Translations under genes and position numbers: made by a program | In this document: piece by piece, positions 1 through 6,319 of the stretch | Position numbering within the stretch: position 1 is the stretch's first letter | Layout: each line of letters opens with the position of its first letter | Notes under the pieces: model-generated | The model's database searches: none | The model's input: the letters and a program-made list of their open reading frames with translations, nothing else | What the model was told of the DNA's origin: nothing | From: Candidatus Sumerlaeota bacterium | Lineage (GTDB): Bacteria > UBP6 > UBA1177 | Assembly: GCA_007136595.1 (NCBI GenBank) | Contig: SLGQ01000302.1 | Location: forward strand, 1-7,155 | DNA length: 7,155 nucleotides | Direction: 5' to 3'

Positions 1-621
1 CGATTTAGCGAGAAGAGTGTTGTATATTCTCATAATGTTGTGAGCAACTATTCCTATAAACAGGATGGCAATAGAATAGTCTGCGAGATAGTCAACTATT
101 TCAAGAGTAAATTCAAGGAAATATGCAACATATCCCCACAGAAAAACAATATTCGCTCCGCAATAAAGAAGGATATACCGTTTTTTAGTAAAAAAAACAG
201 GCATCAGCGTGAGAATGGCAAGCAAGTAAGTTCCTGTATTGATCCGGATCAGCAGGGATGATCTGTCAAGTATCATAACAAGCCATACAACACCTATTGA
301 AAAAATAAGTATCAGGTGTGCAGAAAGATGGTGATGTCCTTTTTTTAAAAAAACAAGAGCCATCGCAAGAAGTAAAATTCCTGTTGCTTCACCGGCAATT
401 ATGGGAATATAGACTTCGGGAGGATTGGAAGATTTTATAAGAATGTAATATGTATAATACATTGCAGGAAAAATAAAGAGTATCATGGTAAGAGATAGAA
501 AATATATGAATTTTACTTTCAGCTTTGTTTCAAATGAGGCATCTTTATAGTGATCCAGAAAACGGGGAAGAATTATATCACTGCTGTCATCAGAGGATTT
601 TTTTTTGTCGGAAAAAAACAT
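1..621 (-). CDS. Polytopic membrane protein, N-terminal part (probable sensor/signalling protein), cut by window edge
   Basis: The minus strand is open from ATG at 621-619 through 207 codons to the window edge, so the C-terminal part is missing. The product begins with a charged cytoplasmic segment (Lys/Ser/Asp-rich, residues 1-37). Six hydrophobic helices follow at about 38-62, 71-93, 100-118, 129-145, 148-170 and 181-198. After the last helix comes a polar stretch (MRIYNTLLAKS) of the kind that leads into a cytoplasmic coiled coil. This six-helix N-terminus is common in bacterial membrane histidine kinases, cyclases and SpoIIE-type phosphatases, but no effector domain is visible, so the function is an inference. 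The ribosome binding site is weak (GAGTTGAG about 9 bases before the ATG). The gene is divergent from the lipoprotein gene, with a 218-bp shared upstream region. I am confident it is coding and not confident of its role. Confidence 0.75.
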   Translation of the reverse strand, partial: MFFSDKKKSSDDSSDIILPRFLDHYKDASFETKLKVKFIYFLSLTMILFIFPAMYYTYYILIKSSNPPEVYIPIIAGEATGILLLAMALVFLKKGHHHLSAHLILIFSIGVVWLVMILDRSSLLIRINTGTYLLAILTLMPVFFTKKRYILLYCGANIVFLWGYVAYFLEFTLEIVDYLADYSIAILFIGIVAHNIMRIYNTLLAKS

Positions 622-659
622 TGTTATTCACTCAACTCGCATAAGATTACTCAAACTGA

Positions 660-688
660 ATATTAATTCTTTGTTTATGAAAAATCAA
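660..688 (-). promoter_or_regulatory. Candidate sigma70 promoter of the membrane-protein gene
   Basis: On the minus strand TTGATT (688-683) and TAATAT (665-660) are separated by 17 bases, about 40 bases upstream of the ATG at 621. Spacing is ideal and both hexamers are near consensus. In AT-rich DNA such matches can arise by chance, so this is a prediction. Confidence 0.4.
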
Positions 689-751
689 GTTTCCTCCTTT
701 CAAGGTATTGACAGGTTGCAATACTATATTGAAAGTTGAGCTAAAGAAAAC

Positions 752-779
752 TTGATGTATCTTTTTAAATTCTTATGAT
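752..779 (+). promoter_or_regulatory. Candidate sigma70 promoter of the lipoprotein gene
   Basis: TTGATG (752-757) and TATGAT (774-779) are separated by 16 bases, which gives a leader of about 50 bases before ATG 840. A perfect TTGACA at 708-713 lies further upstream, but no good -10 stands at the right distance from it, so I prefer the 752-779 pair. Confidence 0.4.
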
Positions 780-825
780 GAAAAAGAATGCTTTAAATTT
801 AAAGCTCATTTTATTTCTGGAGTGA

Positions 826-833
826 GAGGAGGG
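826..833 (+). promoter_or_regulatory. Strong ribosome binding site of the lipoprotein gene
   Basis: GAGGAGGG lies six bases before ATG 840. It is the best Shine-Dalgarno match in the window and fixes the lipoprotein start, which also gives a complete lipoprotein signal peptide. Confidence 0.85.
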
Positions 834-839
834 TGAACC

Positions 840-2585
840 ATGAAAAAGTTTTTGTGTCTTATTTTTATTGTATTTCTGTTGTTATTAGTTTCTTGTGAAT
901 CATCGAAACAAGATGATACACAGGAAGGGGATGATTCTGTAAAGAAAGAGGTCGTCAGTTCTGCAAGTAAAATGATTTCTGCAGAAGAGGGAGGAGAGGT
1001 CGTTACAGATGATGGAGAGGGAAGAATTATGATACCTCCGGGAGCACTTGAGGAAGACACTGAGATTTTAGTGACTGTCTATGGCAAGGCAGGTTTCCCC
1101 GGAAAAGAGGATCTTGTTACCAAGGTATTCAAATTTGAACCCGAGGGACTTCAGTTTAAAAAAGATGTTACAGTCACGCTTAAGCTGGATACAGATTATC
1201 AAATTGTTCCTGAAGGAAAGAGGGTTGTTGCCGCTCTTTTAAAAAGCACATCGTGGTCATGGGAAAGATCAGGGGATCCGATAATGAGCGGGTACCCGAT
1301 AATGAGTGGAGACCCTATAATGAAAGGGACAGAGTTAAACATGGAAATGAAACATTTCTCAAGTGTTGCATTTATAGTCGTTCCCATGGATGGAGAGGTC
1401 GATATAGATGATCCTGTTGATCCGGATGATCCCGTTGATCCTGATGATCCCGTTGATCCTGATCCAGTTGCTGAAAGGTGGATATCTGTCTCTGCAGGCA
1501 AGGGGCATGTCTGTGCTGTAAAAAGCGGCAGACTTTACTGCTGGGGAGACAGCAGAGATGGAAAGTACTGGGAGAAAGACCCCGCTGAAGAATATACATT
1601 GAGACCTTTAAGAATAGGTGAGAGAGAAGACTGGGAATATATTTCTGCCGGGCTTAGGCACACATGTGGAATAGCTTCAGGTGAGCTTTACTGTTGGGGT
1701 ATCAATGATTTTGGACAGCTTGGTGATGGAACCAGCGGTTTTGAAAGTTGTTCTGATACAACACCATATGATTGTGAAGATAAAAATGTCCCTACAAGGA
1801 TAGGTGACAGAGCTGATTGGGAATCTGTGTCGGCAGGCGGCAGACATACATGTGGCATTGCAGGTGGCAAACCGTTCTGCTGGGGAAGAAACAACCACTA
1901 TCAATTAGGTACAGGCACAGACATTGACAGCAGTGTTCCTAATCCTGTAGGAACAGACGACTGGAGTGTGATAAGTGCCGGCTGGGCGGATCAGGTTCAC
2001 CATGGTCATTCCTGCGGAATAAGTGGAGGAGAGCTTTTCTGTTGGGGCAAAAATTTATCGGGCGAACTTGGTACAGGTGATTTGGAAGACAAGAAGTCGC
2101 CTTCAAATGTAGGAACTGACATTGGAGTTTGGGTTACAGTTCAGGGTGGAGAAAGATATACCTGTGGAATTGCTGATGGAAGTCTTTACTGCTGGGGGTA
2201 CAACAAAGATGCAGTAATAGGTAATGGAACGATGGAAAATGTAAATGCTCCCGAGAGGATAGGTGCTGACTCTGATAAATGGAGGGTAGTTGCTACGGGT
2301 GGAACACACACTTGTGCTATAAATGAAGGGAATGAGCTTTACTGCTGGGGAAGGAATAATTATGGTCAGATAGGAAATGCTTTCTCTAACTGGGAGGAAT
2401 ACAAAAAAACTCCCACAAGGGTTGGAGAAAAAAGTGACTGGGATCATGTGACAGTAGGATGGGGACATTCTTGTGCTATTAATACTGCAGGAGAACTATA
2501 TTGCTGGGGCGAAAATGAAAGTGGACAAGTAGGAGTAGGCAACCAGCACGATGTAGGCAGACCTGAAAAAATACATGTCAACTGA
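840..2585 (+). CDS. Secreted lipoprotein with ZU5-like domain and seven RCC1 repeats
   Basis: This 581-residue protein starts with a lipoprotein signal peptide: KK, a hydrophobic core, and the lipobox LVSC with Cys19 as lipidation site. Residues about 50-115 read as a ZU5-like domain (GGEVVTDDGEGRIMIPPGAL, then a strand pattern ending in an F-x-P-x-GL-x-F segment), with further strands to about 180. A DP-rich linker (190-209) leads to seven RCC1 repeats (about 214-580), each of the form W-x-x-V-S-A-G, H-[ST]-C, [LP]-x-C-W-G. Seven is the number needed to close an RCC1/BLIP-II type seven-bladed propeller. Every repeat carries two cysteines: 225/234, 276/285, 338/347, 392/401, 442/451, 491/502 and 544/555. 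Repeat 2 has an insertion with an extra pair (304/312). The protein should be surface- or periplasm-facing; its ligand is unknown. It appears monocistronic, with the next gene having its own promoter. Confidence 0.9.
   Translation: MKKFLCLIFIVFLLLLVSCESSKQDDTQEGDDSVKKEVVSSASKMISAEEGGEVVTDDGEGRIMIPPGALEEDTEILVTVYGKAGFPGKEDLVTKVFKFEPEGLQFKKDVTVTLKLDTDYQIVPEGKRVVAALLKSTSWSWERSGDPIMSGYPIMSGDPIMKGTELNMEMKHFSSVAFIVVPMDGEVDIDDPVDPDDPVDPDDPVDPDPVAERWISVSAGKGHVCAVKSGRLYCWGDSRDGKYWEKDPAEEYTLRPLRIGEREDWEYISAGLRHTCGIASGELYCWGINDFGQLGDGTSGFESCSDTTPYDCEDKNVPTRIGDRADWESVSAGGRHTCGIAGGKPFCWGRNNHYQLGTGTDIDSSVPNPVGTDDWSVISAGWADQVHHGHSCGISGGELFCWGKNLSGELGTGDLEDKKSPSNVGTDIGVWVTVQGGERYTCGIADGSLYCWGYNKDAVIGNGTMENVNAPERIGADSDKWRVVATGGTHTCAINEGNELYCWGRNNYGQIGNAFSNWEEYKKTPTRVGEKSDWDHVTVGWGHSCAINTAGELYCWGENESGQVGVGNQHDVGRPEKIHVN
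1272..1325 (+). repeat. Three in-frame 18-bp tandem repeats (G-x-P-I-M-x) in the lipoprotein gene
   Basis: Three consecutive 18-bp units (1272-1289, 1290-1307, 1308-1325) encode GDPIMS, GYPIMS and GDPIMK, residues 145-162. The units have diverged at the DNA level, mainly at third positions, but the P-I-M core is kept. They lie within or just after the ZU5-like region, before the strand KHFSSVAFIV. Confidence 0.85.
1407..1460 (+). repeat. Three in-frame 18-bp tandem repeats (DDPVDP linker) in the lipoprotein gene
   Basis: Units 1407-1424, 1425-1442 and 1443-1460 each encode DDPVDP (residues 190-207). Units 2 and 3 are identical and unit 1 differs from them at two third positions, which suggests recent slippage-type expansion. 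The product is a stiff acidic linker between the ZU5-like region and the RCC1 propeller, and its length may vary between strains. Confidence 0.9.
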
Positions 2586-2662
2586 CAAATATTTTATCCA
2601 CTTCAACTAAATTCTTAAAAAACAGACGAATAATTTTGCCAAATAGTTTAATATTGTTAATA

Positions 2663-2690
2663 TTGCATGAAAATTGCTTTTTTATATAAT
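2663..2690 (+). promoter_or_regulatory. Candidate sigma70 promoter of the aminopeptidase-SDR operon
   Basis: TTGCAT (2663-2668) and a perfect TATAAT (2685-2690) are separated by 16 bases. The expected transcription start, near 2697, lies just before the Shine-Dalgarno sequence, so the leader would be only about 11 bases long. Confidence 0.55.
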
Positions 2691-2697
2691 TTCATGT

Positions 2698-2701
2698 GGA
2701 G
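2698..2701 (+). promoter_or_regulatory. Ribosome binding site that decides the aminopeptidase start
   Basis: GGAG at 2698-2701 is followed by six A residues and then ATG 2708, an ideal spacing. The alternative GTG at 2696 overlaps this site, has no ribosome binding site of its own, and would lie at or before the predicted transcription start. Confidence 0.7.
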
Positions 2702-2707
2702 AAAAAA

Positions 2708-3823
2708 ATGAAAGACCCGAGAGTTAGAAAGCTTGCCGAACTTCTTGTGAACTACTCAACAAAAGTTCAAAAAGATGAAAAAGTTATGATAAGTGCCGTT
2801 GATCCTTCAGCTTATCCTCTGGTTGAAGAGATCATAGAACTTGTAGGTGAAAAGGGGGCACACCCTTTTATAAATCTGAATGCACAGGTAATTCAGCGGA
2901 AACACTATATGCACGCCACAGATACGGTGCTTGACATTATGAGGGAAACAGAACTTGAATTTGCAAAAAAGATGGATGCCTATATCGGGATAAGGGCACT
3001 TGAAAACAAGTTTGAGACAAACGATGTTCCTCAGAAACAGATGATGAAAATAATGCAGAATTACCGTATGGCGGTAAGCAGTGAAATAATGTCCAAAAAA
3101 TGGGTAGCTCTCATGTTCCCGTCTCCCGGATTTGCCCAGGCATCAAATATGTCAATTGAAGCATTTGAAGAGTTCTTTTTCAATGTTACGACACTTGACT
3201 ATGCCAAAATGGATAAAGCAATGGATCCTTTTAAGGAACTGCTTGAAAAAACTGACAAAGTTCATATTAAAGGTCCGGGAAGAACAGACATTACCCTTTC
3301 CATTAAAGGGATGCCTGCAATTAAATGTGCAGGGGAATACAACATCCCTGACGGTGAAATATTTACTGCTCCGGTAATTGACTCAATTAATGGCGTTATT
3401 GAATATAACACGCCGACAATTTATCTCGGGACTCAGTTCAACAGAGTTGTTCTCACTTTTGAAAACGGAAAAATAGTCAAATACGAAGGGAACAACATGG
3501 ATAAACTCGATGAAATATTCAATGTTGACGAAGGTGCTAAATTTGTTGGAGAATTTGCATTCGGAGTTAACCCGTACATTGTTGATCCGACAGTTAACAT
3601 TCTGTTCGATGAAAAAATATCAGGCTCCATTCACCTCACTCCCGGAAGAGCTTACGGAGAATGTGACAATGGCAATAAGTCGTCCATCCACTGGGATCTT
3701 GTAATGATACAGACTCCTGAATATGGTGGCGGAGAGATATATTTTGACGGTGTTCTTATTAGAAAAGACGGTCTTTTCGTGCTTCCCGAACTTCAGGGAT
3801 TAAACCCCGAAAACCTTAAATAG
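2708..3823 (+). CDS. M29-family metallo-aminopeptidase (AmpS/aminopeptidase T type)
   Basis: From ATG 2708 the protein has 371 residues, normal to slightly short for the M29 family of cytosolic, dimeric, two-metal aminopeptidases that remove N-terminal residues from peptides. The N-terminal alpha/beta domain starts RKLAELLVNYSTKVQKDEKV. The C-terminal domain holds the metal-site signature: Glu217 in YNIPDGEIFTAP, Glu282 in GEFAFGVNP, His309 and Tyr316 in HLTPGRAY, then His328 and Asp330 in IHWD. The spacings match the known E, E, H, Y, H, D pattern except for a shorter loop between the last two histidines. A GTG at 2696 would add four residues, but the GGAG at 2698-2701 and the predicted promoter favour 2708. 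It shares an operon with the SDR gene 14 bases downstream. A role in peptide turnover is likely; the substrate preference cannot be read from sequence. Confidence 0.88.
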   Translation: MKDPRVRKLAELLVNYSTKVQKDEKVMISAVDPSAYPLVEEIIELVGEKGAHPFINLNAQVIQRKHYMHATDTVLDIMRETELEFAKKMDAYIGIRALENKFETNDVPQKQMMKIMQNYRMAVSSEIMSKKWVALMFPSPGFAQASNMSIEAFEEFFFNVTTLDYAKMDKAMDPFKELLEKTDKVHIKGPGRTDITLSIKGMPAIKCAGEYNIPDGEIFTAPVIDSINGVIEYNTPTIYLGTQFNRVVLTFENGKIVKYEGNNMDKLDEIFNVDEGAKFVGEFAFGVNPYIVDPTVNILFDEKISGSIHLTPGRAYGECDNGNKSSIHWDLVMIQTPEYGGGEIYFDGVLIRKDGLFVLPELQGLNPENLK

Positions 3824-3837
3824 TCGAGGAGTTTGAT

Positions 3838-4608
3838 ATGAAACTTTCAGGAAAAATAGCTTGCATAACCGGAGCAAGTGCAGGGATAGGCAAAGCATGT
3901 GCCGAATCTTTTGCCGCTGCAGGATGTAACCTTATTCTTCTGGCAAGAAGGCTCGACAGAGTAGAGGAGCTGGGAGAAATTCTGAGAGATAAATATGGCA
4001 TTAAATACTATGCTGGAAAACTTGATGTCCGCAACAGAGATGAAGTTGAACGGTTTTTCAAGAATCTTCCTAAAGATTTCAATGAAATAGACATCCTGAT
4101 AAATAATGCCGGTCTTGCCAAAGGGATGGGACCTCTTTATGAAAATGAAATAGAAGACTGGGAAATCATGATAGATACAAATGTCAAAGGACTTCTCTAT
4201 GTTTCAAGGGCAGTTGTTCCCGGAATGGTTGAACGGGACAGGGGACACATAATAAATATCGGTTCCATAGCAGGCAGGGGAACATATCCCGGAGGCAGTG
4301 TCTATACTGCAACCAAACATGCAGTCAACGCAATAACAAACTCTTTAAGGAAAGATCTTACCAATACCGAAATTAGAGTTTCAACCATTGACCCTGCATT
4401 CACTGAAACCGAGTTCAGCATAGTGAGATTTGACGGAGATAAAGAGAGGGCGCGAAAAGTGTATGAAGGATTTCAGCCCCTTCTTGCCGAAGATATAGCA
4501 GAAACAATACTCTTTGTCGCCACAAGACCACCCCATGTTACAATATCAGATGTTGTAATATATCCCACAGCACAATCAGACTTCCATCTCGTGAACAGGA
4601 AAAACTGA
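3838..4608 (+). CDS. ydfG: Short-chain dehydrogenase/reductase, YdfG type (NADP-dependent 3-hydroxy acid / allo-threonine dehydrogenase)
   Basis: The 256-residue classical SDR has TGASAGIG at 11-18 for the cofactor, an Arg pair at 37-38 (ARR) that suggests NADP(H), NNAG at 89-92, and the catalytic tetrad Asn115, Ser143, Tyr156 and Lys160 (YTATK). NNAGLAKGM, EDWEIMIDTNVKGL and PGMVERDRGHIINIGS are close to E. coli YdfG as I remember it; YdfG oxidises 3-hydroxy acids such as serine and allo-threonine and reduces malonic semialdehyde. The start is supported by AGGAG at 3827-3831, six bases before the ATG. The gene is the second of an operon with the aminopeptidase. Its last 216 bp, from Pro186 to the stop, are repeated downstream of the toxin gene, so this 3' end may have been supplied or duplicated by an insertion. 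The reading frame is intact and the enzyme looks functional. The exact substrate is an inference. Confidence 0.9.
   Translation: MKLSGKIACITGASAGIGKACAESFAAAGCNLILLARRLDRVEELGEILRDKYGIKYYAGKLDVRNRDEVERFFKNLPKDFNEIDILINNAGLAKGMGPLYENEIEDWEIMIDTNVKGLLYVSRAVVPGMVERDRGHIINIGSIAGRGTYPGGSVYTATKHAVNAITNSLRKDLTNTEIRVSTIDPAFTETEFSIVRFDGDKERARKVYEGFQPLLAEDIAETILFVATRPPHVTISDVVIYPTAQSDFHLVNRKN
4393..4608 (+). repeat. Upstream copy of 216-bp direct repeat (SDR gene 3' end)
   Basis: This segment, codons 186 to stop of the SDR gene, recurs at 6320-6535 with a constant offset of 1,927 bases, 210 of 216 positions identical and no gaps. Differences (this copy/other copy) are G/T at 4425, G/A at 4452, G/A at 4476, C/T at 4512, C/T at 4518 and A/G at 4604. 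The first five are synonymous. The similarity ends sharply at the stop codon on the right and at 4393 on the left. Confidence 0.97.
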
Positions 4609-4636
4609 CAAATCACCCTTTTAACTTTTATTTTTC

Positions 4637-4664
4637 TTGACTTGTCAGAAAAAACATATATTAT
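4637..4664 (+). promoter_or_regulatory. Candidate sigma70 promoter of the toxin-antitoxin operon
   Basis: TTGACT (4637-4642) and TATTAT (4659-4664) are 16 bases apart. Transcription would start near 4671, giving a leader of about 22 bases before the antitoxin ATG. I see no terminator hairpin between the SDR stop and this promoter, so read-through from the aminopeptidase-SDR operon is also possible. Confidence 0.55.
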
Positions 4665-4672
4665 TTCTGACA
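4643..4672 (+). promoter_or_regulatory. Inverted-repeat operator inside the TA promoter, probably for antitoxin autoregulation
   Basis: A perfect 9-bp inverted repeat, TGTCAGAAA (4643-4651) and TTTCTGACA (4664-4672), has half-site centres 21 bp apart, or two helical turns. The left arm follows the -35 directly and the right arm touches the last base of the -10, so a bound dimer would block RNA polymerase. AbiEi antitoxins with N-terminal winged helices are known to repress their own operons by binding inverted repeats in the promoter. The binding itself is inferred here. Confidence 0.65.
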
Positions 4673-4692
4673 GATAGTTGATTTGAGGTTGC

Positions 4693-5295
4693 ATGCAAAG
4701 TGTTGATAATAAAGTGATAAAACGCATAAGAGGGTGGGGTAGAGGTTCTGTGTTCACTCCGACTATGTTCCTTGACCTTGGAAGTCGTGCTGCAATTGAT
4801 AAAATTCTTTCGAGATTTTCACAAAAAGGTCTTATCAGGAGGTTGTTCAGAGGTTTATATGATCTGCCGGAGAACCATCCTGTAATGGGAAAACTTTATC
4901 CATCTCCGGATACAGTTGCAAAGGCTATAGCAGAAAGAGATTCCACAAAGATTCTGCCATCCGGAGCTTATGCCGCAAATCTTCTCGGTCTTTCAACTCA
5001 AGTTCCTGCTCAGATCATATTTCTTACGGATGGGGCATCCCGTTCTGTTAAAGTTGGAGGACATACAATAACTCTCCGTCGTACAACTCCTAAAAACATG
5101 GCTACAGCCGGGAGGATCAGTGGACTGGTTATACAGGCATTGAAATACATAGGGAAAGATCATGTTGATTCTTCAACTGTTCAAATGTTGACAGAAACTT
5201 TAAATGAAGCAGATAAAGAACAGTTGTTGAAGGATTTAATATTTGCTCCTTCATGGATAGGCAACATAATAAGAAAAATTACCGGGAAAATCTGA
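4693..5295 (+). CDS. AbiEi-like (DUF6088-type) antitoxin and probable operon repressor of a type IV TA system
   Basis: The 200-residue protein has an N-terminal winged helix-turn-helix (about 5-60; FTPTMFLDLGSRAAIDKILS then the wing RRLFRGLYDLP). A C-terminal domain (about 70-200) includes SPDTVAKAIAE, LPSGAYAANLLGLSTQVP and IIFLTDGASRSVKVGG. This order matches the AbiEi/DUF6088 antitoxin group that sits directly upstream of AbiEii nucleotidyltransferase toxins. In characterised AbiE systems the antitoxin counters the toxin without forming a stable complex (type IV) and represses the operon through its N-terminal domain. The start is supported by GAGG at 4685-4688. The stop is one base before the toxin ATG, which fits translational coupling. 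The inverted repeat at 4643-4672 is the likely operator. Assignment rests on remembered family features and on the neighbour. Confidence 0.82.
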   Translation: MQSVDNKVIKRIRGWGRGSVFTPTMFLDLGSRAAIDKILSRFSQKGLIRRLFRGLYDLPENHPVMGKLYPSPDTVAKAIAERDSTKILPSGAYAANLLGLSTQVPAQIIFLTDGASRSVKVGGHTITLRRTTPKNMATAGRISGLVIQALKYIGKDHVDSSTVQMLTETLNEADKEQLLKDLIFAPSWIGNIIRKITGKI

Positions 5296-5296
5296 G

Positions 5297-6304
5297 ATGA
5301 TAAAATTTATTTTACTGAGCCCTGAAGAAAGAAGACTATATTTTGAACAGGTTGCTTCTTCCATGAAAGTGTCTCCCTTGATAATTGAAAAAGATTTTTG
5401 GGTTTGCTATACACTTCACAAACTATTTTCTCTGCCGCTTATTGGAGAAACCCTCATATTTAAAGGAGGAACTACACTTTCAAAGATATATGACATAATT
5501 CAGCGGTTTTCTGAGGACATTGATATTTCAATAGACAGGAAAAGTTTGAGCAGCGAAGAATACGATCCTGCTGAAGCCGGCATAGGAACCAAGGAAAAAC
5601 AAAGACGGCTTTCTAAACTGGCTGATTTGTGCCGGTTAAAGATTGATGAAGAAATTCAACCTCTTTTATCTGAATCAATGGATAAAGATGTTCCGGAGAG
5701 TGACTGGGTACTTGAAAAAGACCATTCAGATCCGGATGGACAGACACTATCGTTTAAATATCCATCTGTTCTTATCAACATGAAAAGCGGCTATATCAGA
5801 CCGGCAGTAAAAATTGAGATGGGTGCAAGGTCTGATCATTGGCCAAGCGAAATACACAGCGTAATTTCTTATGTTGCTCAACAATATCCACAACCATTTA
5901 AAGACCCGTCAACGAAAGTAAAGGTTTTGTCAATACAGAGAACTTTTTTCGAAAAAGCAACGCTGCTTCATGCCGAATATCATAGACCGGCAGATAAAAT
6001 TATGCCATCAAGATTATCCCGCCATTACTATGATATGGCGATGCTTATACAAAATGGGGTAAAAGTTAATGAGGGGCTTCTTGAAAAAGTTGCGGAACAC
6101 AAGAAAATATTTTTTCAAAGTGGATGGGCAAAATATGATGAAGCTAAAAAAGGCACTCTACATATTTTGCCTAATGACAAGAGATTAAAGGCACTTGAGG
6201 AAGATTATAAGAAAATGGAAGAAATGTTTTTTGTTAAACCGATAACCTTTTCTGAAATACTGGATATTCTTTTATCATGGGAAAAAGAGTTTAATGAATA
6301 TTGA
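5297..6304 (+). CDS. abiEii: AbiEii-type nucleotidyltransferase toxin of a type IV TA system
   Basis: The 335-residue protein shows the AbiEii/AbiGii polymerase-beta-like nucleotidyltransferase signature: EKDFWVCYTL (31-40), FKGGTTLSK (55-63), then SEDIDISID with metal-binding Asp74 and Asp76. VKIEMGAR follows (171-178, Glu174 a likely third acidic residue), then RTFFEKATLLHAEYHRP (215-231) and SRHYYDMAML (241-250). Known relatives, such as AbiEii and mycobacterial MenT proteins, are NTP-dependent toxins; MenT3 adds nucleotides to tRNA acceptor ends. Length and motifs are complete, so it should be active. The start ATG follows the antitoxin TGA by one base and has only a weak GGGA nine bases upstream, so it probably depends on translation of the antitoxin. 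The stop lies 15 bases before the displaced SDR tail. The role could be phage defence by abortive infection or stabilisation of the locus; sequence does not decide between them. Confidence 0.88.
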   Translation: MIKFILLSPEERRLYFEQVASSMKVSPLIIEKDFWVCYTLHKLFSLPLIGETLIFKGGTTLSKIYDIIQRFSEDIDISIDRKSLSSEEYDPAEAGIGTKEKQRRLSKLADLCRLKIDEEIQPLLSESMDKDVPESDWVLEKDHSDPDGQTLSFKYPSVLINMKSGYIRPAVKIEMGARSDHWPSEIHSVISYVAQQYPQPFKDPSTKVKVLSIQRTFFEKATLLHAEYHRPADKIMPSRLSRHYYDMAMLIQNGVKVNEGLLEKVAEHKKIFFQSGWAKYDEAKKGTLHILPNDKRLKALEEDYKKMEEMFFVKPITFSEILDILLSWEKEFNEY

Positions 6305-6319
6305 ATAGATAAATTGCGA

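Noticed and set aside
40..261. 73-codon plus-strand frame near the window start
   Set aside because: It lies opposite the long open minus-strand membrane-protein gene, which has coherent transmembrane helices; the plus frame has no ribosome binding site or domain-like sequence.
688..705. AGGAGG on the minus strand with a nearby TTG as a leader peptide
   Set aside because: The frame is 13 codons from a TTG, overlaps the predicted -35, and is out of frame with the membrane-protein gene; nothing else supports it.
1199..1904. Several minus-strand frames opposite the lipoprotein gene
   Set aside because: They mirror the repeated plus-strand codons (for example the DP linker and CWG repeats) and have no start signals.
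2586..2662. Possible intrinsic terminator after the lipoprotein gene
   Set aside because: Only short AT palindromes (such as AATATT) are present; no GC stem followed by a T run could be found.
2579..4614. Shared 11-bp AACTGACAAAT at the stops of the lipoprotein and SDR genes (2579-2589 and 4603-4613)
   Set aside because: Several 11-bp matches are expected by chance in 7 kb of AT-rich DNA, and the flanks do not match.
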